Origin: Micrococcales bacterium
Lineage (GTDB): Bacteria; Actinomycetota; Actinomycetes; S36-B12; UBA5976
NCBI GenBank assembly: GCA_024640585.1
Contig: JAHEEQ010000100.1
Coordinates: 1 to 5,029, forward strand
Length of the DNA stretch: 5,029 nt
Reading direction: 5' to 3'
Shown piece after piece: positions 1 through 4,862 of the stretch; the first letter of the stretch is position 1; each line of letters begins with the position of its first letter. The notes below the pieces were generated by a model. That model made no database searches. It was given only the letters and a program-made list of their open reading frames with translations, and was not told where the DNA came from. The translations under genes were made by a program, and so were the position numbers.

Positions 1-302
1 TTTCCGGCGGAACAACTTTGGTTGTTGTTACACGAGGCGCCAATGGAATTATTGGTTACACCGAAAGTGGATCACAAGAGGTTGATGGTGCAAAGGTTTC
101 TGTCGTCGACACTGTTGGTGCCGGTGACACAGTTGGTGCGATCCTGGTTGAAGGAATTCTTAATTACACCGTTTATGGTTTAGATGGTGAAACATTGAAA
201 TCTGTTTTACATCGCGCAGCTGTTGCTGCTGGAATTACAGTTTCGCGTGCTGGTGCGCAACCTCCACGTTTGCATGAACTCAAAGAAGCGTTGGGCGAAT
301 AA
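1..302 (+). CDS. PfkB-family carbohydrate kinase, probably fructokinase (3' end only)
   Basis: This is the C-terminal part of a ribokinase/PfkB-fold sugar kinase, which transfers the ATP gamma-phosphate to a sugar in the cytoplasm. The reading frame is open from base 3 with no stop, so the gene starts upstream of the window; the TTG at 18 is only an internal Leu codon. Seen: TRGANG, the usual strand before the nucleotide site, then DTVGAGDT at bases 108-131, the PfkB signature 2. Its last Asp (bases 126-128) is the expected catalytic base and GAG forms the anion hole. The tail, AAVAAGITVSRAGAQPP, resembles bacterial fructokinases more than ribokinases, so fructose is the best substrate guess; another hexose or a nucleoside is possible because the substrate-binding N-terminus is missing. 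The stop overlaps the next start by one base, indicating an operon with the epimerase. Confidence 0.85.
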   Translation, partial: SGGTTLVVVTRGANGIIGYTESGSQEVDGAKVSVVDTVGAGDTVGAILVEGILNYTVYGLDGETLKSVLHRAAVAAGITVSRAGAQPPRLHELKEALGE

Positions 303-304
303 TG
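300..304 (+). other. TAATG stop/start overlap (translational coupling)
   Basis: The kinase stop TAA (300-302) and the epimerase start ATG (302-304) share one A. I see no strong AGGAGG-like site just upstream, so re-initiation by ribosomes finishing the kinase is the likely way the second gene is started. The overlap is seen directly; the coupling is inferred. Confidence 0.75.
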
Positions 305-1069
305 CAATTTATTGATGATGCCGAGTTTCAAATTGCAATCGATGATGACAGTGGTGCGCGCATAACTTCGTTGAAATGGCGCGAAATGGAGTTCGCAGTT
401 CCATTTCGCGGACAGGTTCATACATCGGGTTGGTACTCCATGGCACCGTGGGCAGGGCGCATTAAAGAGGGTTTAATTACAAATGCAGCGGGCGATCAGA
501 TTCAACTTCCTGCAACTATTGATCCACCACATGCGTTGCACGGCTTTGGATTAATTTCATCGTGGCAAGAGATCGGTCCAGGGCGATCACTATTACATCT
601 GCCATCACCGTACGGTGATGCAACAGTTGAACAAAGAGTTGAAGTTCTCGATGATGCGATTCGCTGGTCACTTGAATACGATGCAAATGGTTGCGAACTA
701 CCTGCCTGGCTTGGTTTTCATCCATGGTTTGCACGGGATTTAGAACGCGGTGGCAGCGCTGAAATCGAGTTTGATGCAACTGAAATGTTGATCCGTGGCA
801 GCGATGGAATTCCAACTGGAAAGCGCAGCGCGCCAACTCCGCCGCCTTGGGATGATGCCTTTACCGGTATCAAAGGCACCCCCGCTGTGGTTTGGGAGGA
901 TGTTGCCCGCATTTCTATCGAGTGCGATGCGCCGTGGTGGGTTGTTTACTCTGAAGACTCCGAAGGTGTTTGTATTGAGCCACAAACCGCGCCACCTGAT
1001 GCGCAAAATTTAGGAATTAGTGGCGAGAACTACATCGAAGCCTTATTTGTTTTTGAATCACTTGAATAA
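302..1069 (+). CDS. Aldose 1-epimerase (galactose mutarotase) family protein
   Basis: Predicted cytoplasmic enzyme of the galactose-mutarotase-like beta-sandwich superfamily, which interconverts alpha and beta anomers of aldoses. Motifs in family order: MAPWAGRI around residues 47-54 (family form PFAGRI, with Arg53), HALHGFG at 77-83 (the first active-site His, His80), GFHPWF at 138-143 (His140, the expected general acid), WDDAF at 183-187, and CIEPQTAPPDA at 224-234 (Glu226, the expected general base). Both catalytic residues are therefore present. At 255 residues it is shorter than GalM (about 340) and closer to the short YeaD-like branch. The residue usually Arg after HGF is Gly here, so specificity may differ, and a hexose-6-phosphate epimerase is an alternative. 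It begins on the stop of the sugar kinase and probably works on the same sugar. No signal peptide is seen. Confidence 0.87.
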   Translation: MQFIDDAEFQIAIDDDSGARITSLKWREMEFAVPFRGQVHTSGWYSMAPWAGRIKEGLITNAAGDQIQLPATIDPPHALHGFGLISSWQEIGPGRSLLHLPSPYGDATVEQRVEVLDDAIRWSLEYDANGCELPAWLGFHPWFARDLERGGSAEIEFDATEMLIRGSDGIPTGKRSAPTPPPWDDAFTGIKGTPAVVWEDVARISIECDAPWWVVYSEDSEGVCIEPQTAPPDAQNLGISGENYIEALFVFESLE

Positions 1070-1087
1070 ATAAAGGCGTCGCAAAGA

Positions 1088-1093
1088 TAGAAT
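1088..1093 (+). promoter_or_regulatory. Candidate -10 box TAGAAT for a leaderless transcript
   Basis: TAGAAT fits the actinobacterial -10 consensus TANNNT. It ends six bases before the ATG at 1100, so a start site at the usual distance would fall on the A of the start codon. There is no purine-rich ribosome site in the 30-base gap after the epimerase stop, which agrees with leaderless initiation. No good -35 box is seen 17 bases upstream (AATAAA there). The motif and spacing are seen; promoter activity is inferred. Confidence 0.55.
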
Positions 1094-1099
1094 GGTCGC

Positions 1100-2449
1100 A
1101 TGATTAATCGCGACCGTTTAGCGCAGCTACGAAAAATCGAAGATCAACGCTTTTTAGCTCTACATCCAAAGTCGGGTGAGATGTTTAAGGCCGGCCAGAA
1201 AAATATGCCTGGCGGAGTTCCAATGTCATGGATGGCAAAGTGGCCTGGGGCGTATCCGATATTTGTGCAAGAAGCTAAAGGTGCGCGATTCACGGATGTT
1301 GATGGCAATACCTACATTGATTTTTGTTTAGGTGATACCGGTTCGATGACAGGTCACTCACCTGATGCAACAGTTGCTGCGATTCGCGAGCAAGCAGGTA
1401 AGGGAATTACCGCGATGTTGCCAACTGCAGATGCAGCAATTGTCTCTGGCGAGCTGGCCCGCCGATTTGGATTACCGCTATGGCAATTTACAGTGTCAGC
1501 AACTGATGCTAACCGTCACGTCATTCGCTATAGCCGTTTAATTACAGGCCGATCAAAGATTGTTGTTATTGATCGCTGCTATCACGGATCAGTTGATGAG
1601 ACCTTTGCAACTTTGGATTCTGCTGGAAATACAGTGGCCCGCGAAGGAAATATCGGTGCTCCTGTTGCACTTGATCAAACAACTCGAGTTGTTGAGTTTA
1701 ACGATATTGCTGGCATGGAAAAGGCTTTGGCACATGGTGATGTGGCTGCGATCTTGATGGAGCCGGCGATGACAAATGTGGGAATTGTTTTGCCAGAAGC
1801 TGGTTATTTAGAAGCGGTGCAAGAGCTGGCAAAGAAGTACGGCACTATTTTGATCATTGATGAAACCCACACGATCTCTGTTGGCCCTGGTGGAATGACA
1901 GCGGATCGCGGATTAAAGCCAGATTTTCTAACTATTGGAAAAGCAATCGGTGGCGGAATTCCAACGGGAACATTTGGAATGACACAGGCGATCGCAGACA
2001 CAATTAAATCAATGGTCGAATTAGAAATCATCGATACCGGTGGAGTCGGCGGAACATTGGCGGGAAATGCGTTGTCATTGGCTTCAATGCGTGCGACCTT
2101 GACGCAAGTTTTAACTCAAGAAAACTTTGATCGCATGATTGATTTAGGAACTCGTTGGTCAGATGGTGTGGATGCTGCGATCGATGAGTTTGATTTGCCG
2201 TGGACCTGTAATCGTTTAGGTGCGCGAGGCGAATATATGTTTGGCAAGGTCGCTCCGGTAACAGGTGCCGATGCTAATAACGCTGGAGATTTCGAGCTAG
2301 AGCAGTACATTCACTTGCGAATGCTCAATGATGGCTTCTTGATTACGCCGTTCCACAACATGGCTTTGATGTGCCCAGATACAACAGCGGCCGATGTGGA
2401 TGCCCATACCAAGGCATTTCATACGATGTGCGCGGAACTGGTCTCCTAG
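1100..2449 (+). CDS. Class III PLP-dependent aminotransferase, glutamate-1-semialdehyde-aminomutase-like, substrate unknown
   Basis: Complete 449-residue cytoplasmic enzyme of fold-type I, aminotransferase class III. Family landmarks in order: PGGV at 37-40, DVDGNTYIDF at 66-75, GH at 85-86, SATDA at 133-137 (phosphate-binding turn, usually SGTEA), YHG at 161-163 (aromatic stacking on PLP), MEP at 220-222, DET at 254-256 (Asp254 pairs with the pyridine nitrogen), TIGKAIGGG at 278-286 with Lys281 as the PLP Schiff-base lysine, and GGTLAGN at 317-323. The length matches HemL and its relatives. It is probably not the haem-pathway HemL: the usual GGVNSPVR is replaced by GGVPMSWM and DEVMTGFR by DETHTISVG, and no haem genes are nearby. 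A beta-amino-acid or other amine transaminase is possible. The ATG at 1100 is chosen because it lies six bases after TAGAAT; ATG 1092 runs into TGA at once. Confidence 0.85.
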   Translation: MINRDRLAQLRKIEDQRFLALHPKSGEMFKAGQKNMPGGVPMSWMAKWPGAYPIFVQEAKGARFTDVDGNTYIDFCLGDTGSMTGHSPDATVAAIREQAGKGITAMLPTADAAIVSGELARRFGLPLWQFTVSATDANRHVIRYSRLITGRSKIVVIDRCYHGSVDETFATLDSAGNTVAREGNIGAPVALDQTTRVVEFNDIAGMEKALAHGDVAAILMEPAMTNVGIVLPEAGYLEAVQELAKKYGTILIIDETHTISVGPGGMTADRGLKPDFLTIGKAIGGGIPTGTFGMTQAIADTIKSMVELEIIDTGGVGGTLAGNALSLASMRATLTQVLTQENFDRMIDLGTRWSDGVDAAIDEFDLPWTCNRLGARGEYMFGKVAPVTGADANNAGDFELEQYIHLRMLNDGFLITPFHNMALMCPDTTAADVDAHTKAFHTMCAELVS

Positions 2450-2455
2450 AGGTCA

Positions 2456-2484
2456 TTGACTGAGTTAATTGACTAAGGGACACT
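2456..2484 (+). promoter_or_regulatory. Possible promoter with duplicated TTGACT elements
   Basis: The 41-base gap between the aminotransferase stop and the next ATG holds TTGACT at 2456-2461 and again at 2469-2474, as near-perfect 9-base direct repeats (ATTGACTGA, ATTGACTAA) 13 bases apart. The first copy resembles a -35 box, and 17 bases further lies GACACT (2479-2484), a weak -10 that ends six bases before the ATG at 2491, the same spacing as the TAGAAT box at 1088. The second copy sits in the imperfect palindrome AGTTAATTGACT (2463-2474) and could be an operator half. The -10 is poor, so read-through from the aminotransferase gene cannot be excluded. Confidence 0.3.
2475..2480 (+). promoter_or_regulatory. 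Weak Shine-Dalgarno-like AAGGGA
   Basis: AAGGGA shares AAGG with the consensus and lies 10 bases before the ATG at 2491. It supports that start if the transcript is not leaderless. The match is short, so it could be chance. Confidence 0.35.
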
Positions 2485-2490
2485 TTCTGA

Positions 2491-3621
2491 ATGAGAAGAG
2501 TTGTTACAGTTGTTTGCGCTTTGCTTCTTGCTACTAATGTCCTAGTAAATTCTGCAGTAGCCGAACTAAGTGGTGGAACATGGAACTTGTCCACCGAATC
2601 TGTAAACCTCAATCTCAAAGGCGTCAGCCCTTACGTAGAAAAAACCTCGACAGGTTTAGATCGAATTTGGTTCGCATCTCCAGATGCACTGCCAGATCCA
2701 ATAATGATTGTTGACTGTACTGAATCCGGAACTTGTACACGTCAAACACTTGCATCACGATTCGGTTCAGATGCAACTGTCGTAACACTTAATGATGGAA
2801 CTCGAAAAGTATTTTTTGTTGAAATGGGTCCAAGCGGTAAGAAAATTAAGTTTGCAACTATTACCGGAAATACTTTGGCGCATGGAGCCGTTTCTGAATT
2901 AAATGTTGCTGGCTCGAGCGTTTCTCAAAATGAAATGGCATGGGGTGTGCCTGATTCGATTGTGCTTCCCGATGGAAGAGTGCGTGTGTATTGGGTTTTA
3001 GCTGATCAAGCGACAGGAAAACCGGGATTGCCAGAGTCAATAGTTTCAGCAACTTCTACCGACGCATCGGCAACTACTTTTGTCAGAGACGCTGGGACCC
3101 GACTAACCGGAGGTTATGTCGATACCGATATTTTGAGAGCAAAAGATGGGGACTGGGTCATGATTGCATCAACTGGCCCGGGTGCAGGAACTCAGTTTTT
3201 ATACATGGCTACTTCAAAAGATGGTTTAACGTGGGATGTGTCGCCATCGCCAATCTCTTCAGCAAGCGAATCAGCATTAGATCCAACTGGATATGAAACG
3301 GGAAGTAACACTTGGCGTATTTATTATGTGTCGGCAGAGCCAGGAATGCGAGTTGATCGAAATTATGTATTAAAGCGTGCAACATTGAGTTGGAAAGAAG
3401 CGGTTGCGACACCAACTCCGACACCAACGCCAGTTGCTACCGCAACACCGACACCAACCCCGGTTGCAACTCTAACTCCGACCCCAACGCCTTCAGCCAC
3501 GGTGGCTGCTACAAATAAACCAATCGCAAAGAAAACAACCATCACCTGCATTAAAGGAAAAATTACGAAAAAGATCACTGGGGTAAATCCAAAATGCCCA
3601 ACAGGGTATAAGAAAAAATAA
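2491..3621 (+). CDS. Secreted beta-propeller protein with Pro-Thr linker and C-terminal Lys/Cys module
   Basis: A 376-residue exported protein of unknown function. Residues 1-24 are a Sec signal peptide: MRR, a hydrophobic core, and AVA before the predicted cut ahead of Glu25. Residues about 26-300 contain five similar segments of the type 'DG, charged, aromatic strand' near 55-76, 101-124, 159-188, 217-248 and 271-301. This suggests a five-bladed beta-propeller like those of GH43/GH32 glycosidases or sialidases. SKDGLTW at 242-248 is a short Asp-box-like turn typical of those folds. Catalytic acids cannot be assigned, so a glycosidase or a plain binding protein are both possible. Then come a Pro-Thr linker (306-335) and a basic tail (349-376) with Cys353 and Cys369. 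Mature cysteines form CX5C (76, 82) and CX15C. The metalloprotease gene follows 11 bases later, probably in the same mRNA. Confidence 0.8.
   Translation: MRRVVTVVCALLLATNVLVNSAVAELSGGTWNLSTESVNLNLKGVSPYVEKTSTGLDRIWFASPDALPDPIMIVDCTESGTCTRQTLASRFGSDATVVTLNDGTRKVFFVEMGPSGKKIKFATITGNTLAHGAVSELNVAGSSVSQNEMAWGVPDSIVLPDGRVRVYWVLADQATGKPGLPESIVSATSTDASATTFVRDAGTRLTGGYVDTDILRAKDGDWVMIASTGPGAGTQFLYMATSKDGLTWDVSPSPISSASESALDPTGYETGSNTWRIYYVSAEPGMRVDRNYVLKRATLSWKEAVATPTPTPTPVATATPTPTPVATLTPTPTPSATVAATNKPIAKKTTITCIKGKITKKITGVNPKCPTGYKKK
3406..3495 (+). repeat. Three 30-base repeats encoding a Pro-Thr linker
   Basis: Residues 306-335 of the propeller protein are three imperfect 10-residue repeats of the form A-T-x-TPTPTP-V/S, with x = Pro, Ala and Leu. 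Synonymous codons differ widely between copies (CCA, CCG, CCC and CCT all used), so the array looks old or held by selection on the protein. It should act as an extended, possibly O-mannosylated spacer between the propeller and the C-terminal module. Confidence 0.85.
3535..3618 (+). other. C-terminal Lys-rich two-cysteine module
   Basis: Residues 349-376 of the propeller protein begin TTITCIKGK and end CPTGYKKK, with Cys353 and Cys369 in a CX15C arrangement, ten lysines and no acidic residue. From memory, similar tails recur on secreted proteins of freshwater Actinobacteria. A role in holding the protein to anionic wall polymers or in sorting is inference. There is no LPXTG motif or hydrophobic C-terminal segment, so it is not a sortase signal. 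Confidence 0.6.
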
Positions 3622-3632
3622 GTTAGGTATTA

Positions 3633-4847
3633 ATGAAGAAGATCTTGAGCGCAATAATCAGCGCCATTCTCTTCATTGCCCCGATTTCTGCATCAGCAGC
3701 TGTCAAAGCTGGTGCGGCATGCTCCAAAGTTGGCGCAACATCAACAGTAGCTGGCAAGAAATACACCTGCATAAAGAGTGGAAAAAAACTTGTGTGGAAC
3801 AAAGGTGTATCTGCAACTACTCCGAAGCCAACACCAACACCTACACCAACACCTACACCAACACCTACACCAACACCAACACCTACACCAACACCTACAC
3901 CAACACCTACTCAAACTCCATCCCCAATCATTATTCCAAAGACTTTTGAAGAGTTATATGGAAATTCCGAGGGCGCGGGAATTGCGGCATGGAACTCTGC
4001 AAACGAAAAAATTAGAAAATCGACTGCAGTTCCGGTACGACAAGACATTTATGCAGGTCCAAACACAATTGTGCCAAACTCAAATGTCAAAGAGATTTTC
4101 GAGAATGCAACTCGACTATTTGCTGGTTTCAATCAACCTCAAAGTTTCTTTGCCGTCTATTACCGTTTCCAGGATAAAGATTGGGCTAAAGCTAAACTTA
4201 CAGAGCTGAATCAACCGAATCGGGTCCAAGAAATTGATGGATCATGTACATCGCTAGCGCGTTGTAACGGAGCAAGCGCAGGAAAGGCATCTAACACCGT
4301 TGGTTTTTCTCAATATGGTGTTGTGGAACCTGGCGGACAAACTGATACCTACCACACTGGTGGAGGCCTAGAGATACATGAGTACACACACATTGCCCAA
4401 GCAATGCAGTTTATTGGAAAGCAAAAAGATGATCGAAACTTTGGTTACCTACCAAATTGGTTCATTGAAGGCCATGCACACATTGCAGGAATTACAGGTT
4501 CTGCTAAGACTCTTGATGAGTATCAAAAGAATCGCAAAGATTGGTTAATCACTTATCCAAATTCGGAAATAAAGAGTTTTGAACCAGAAAATATTGAGCG
4601 TTTCTATGCATCATTAATGCCAGGTAAGTACAACGCCGAAATGTTTGGGTATGTGTACACAATCGGTTATTTCACAATTGAAAGTCTTGTCGCATTAAAA
4701 GGAATTGATTCACCAATGGAATTAATTGTGCAGGTTTCCAACGGTGCTACATTCGAAGAGGCCTTTACAAAGGTTTATGGAATTACATGGGCTGAAGCCG
4801 CTCCGATTTTGGCAAAGGCAGTTTCAAAGCAGTTTATGAACCGCTAG
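3633..4847 (+). CDS. Secreted gluzincin-type zinc metalloprotease with N-terminal Lys/Cys module and Pro-Thr linker
   Basis: A 404-residue exported protein. A signal peptide (MKK, hydrophobic core, ASA with a likely cut after Ala22) leads to a Lys-rich module (25-58) with Cys30 and Cys46, then 14 Pro-Thr units (66-93), then a globular domain (about 100-404). That domain has HEYTH at 249-253: His249 and His253 as zinc ligands and Glu250 as general base. NWFIEGHAH at 275-283 follows, with Glu279 as the probable third ligand. The pattern HEXTH...W(x)xEG, followed by a Tyr/Gly-rich helix (FGYVYTIGYF, 338-347), matches peptidase MA-like gluzincins, so proteolysis or peptidoglycan-peptide cleavage outside the cell is likely. 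Cys205 and Cys211 (CX5C) may form a disulphide loop. The start lies 11 bases after the propeller stop with only a short AGG (3625-3627) before it, implying co-transcription. The substrate is unknown. Confidence 0.82.
   Translation: MKKILSAIISAILFIAPISASAAVKAGAACSKVGATSTVAGKKYTCIKSGKKLVWNKGVSATTPKPTPTPTPTPTPTPTPTPTPTPTPTPTPTQTPSPIIIPKTFEELYGNSEGAGIAAWNSANEKIRKSTAVPVRQDIYAGPNTIVPNSNVKEIFENATRLFAGFNQPQSFFAVYYRFQDKDWAKAKLTELNQPNRVQEIDGSCTSLARCNGASAGKASNTVGFSQYGVVEPGGQTDTYHTGGGLEIHEYTHIAQAMQFIGKQKDDRNFGYLPNWFIEGHAHIAGITGSAKTLDEYQKNRKDWLITYPNSEIKSFEPENIERFYASLMPGKYNAEMFGYVYTIGYFTIESLVALKGIDSPMELIVQVSNGATFEEAFTKVYGITWAEAAPILAKAVSKQFMNR
3705..3806 (+). other. N-terminal Lys-rich two-cysteine module
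   Basis: Residues 25-58 of the metalloprotease carry Cys30 and Cys46 in a CX15C arrangement, the stretch GKKYTCIKSGKKLVW, and eight lysines without acidic residues. I recall similar modules just after signal peptides in other freshwater actinobacterial secreted proteins, but cannot search here. A wall- or surface-binding role is inferred from charge and position. Confidence 0.6.
3828..3911 (+). repeat. Pro-Thr minisatellite, 14 x 6 bases in a 12-base higher-order pattern
   Basis: Fourteen Pro-Thr codon pairs run without a break. They mostly alternate CCAACA and CCTACA, giving a 12-base unit, with the phase broken by doubled CCAACA at the start and near the middle (units 8 and 9). Near-identity at the DNA level points to recent expansion by slippage. 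Changes in copy number stay in frame because the unit is 6 or 12 bases. It encodes the spacer between the Lys/Cys module and the protease domain (residues 66-93). Confidence 0.95.
4844..4847. other. Palindromic CTAG holding both stop codons of convergent genes
   Basis: The plus-strand protease gene stops at TAG 4845-4847 and the minus-strand acetyltransferase gene at TAG 4846-4844, so CTAG serves both and the genes overlap by four bases. This is read directly from both translations. No space is left for a conventional terminator between them. Confidence 0.85.
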
Positions 4848-4862
4848 TTAAACCCTAACGAG
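4844..4862. repeat. Weak imperfect inverted repeat at the convergent junction
   Basis: CTaGTTA pairs with TAACgAG around the loop AACCC, giving six base pairs and one mismatch. The stem is AT-rich and no T-run follows on either strand, so a role as a bidirectional terminator is doubtful. Confidence 0.25.

Noticed and set aside
18..20. TTG at 18 as the start of the kinase gene
   Set aside because: The frame is open to the window edge and the preceding residues (SGGTTL) read as normal kinase sequence before the TRGANG strand, so the gene is truncated by the window.
516..1013. Several open frames on both strands inside the epimerase gene
   Set aside because: They lack recognisable motifs, overlap a gene with intact catalytic residues, and are expected by chance.
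2439..2455. Hairpin TGGTCTC-CTA-GAGGTCA around the aminotransferase stop as a terminator
   Set aside because: The stem includes two G-U pairs and a three-base loop, and no T-run follows. It is too weak to call.
3363..3578. Minus-strand open frame with long Gly-Val repeats and a hydrophobic start, resembling a membrane peptide
   Set aside because: It is the antisense reading of the Pro-Thr codon repeats and Lys-rich tail of the propeller gene; the Gly-Val pattern is what such codons give in reverse, and no ribosome site is seen.
3601..3632. Terminator or separate promoter between the two secreted-protein genes
   Set aside because: Only 11 bases separate the genes; no hairpin and no properly placed TANNNT box were found, so one transcript is simpler.
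3719..4209. Plus-strand frames with Asn-Thr-Tyr and His-Gln-His-Leu repeats
   Set aside because: These are the +1 and +2 readings of the 6-base minisatellite, kept open by the repeat itself; the real frame has signal peptide, module and protease motifs.
4847..4859. GTTAGGGTTTAAC (minus strand) as a telomere-like or binding-site repeat
   Set aside because: TTAGGG occurs once only and encodes Leu-Gly of the LGF motif; no tandem copies are present.
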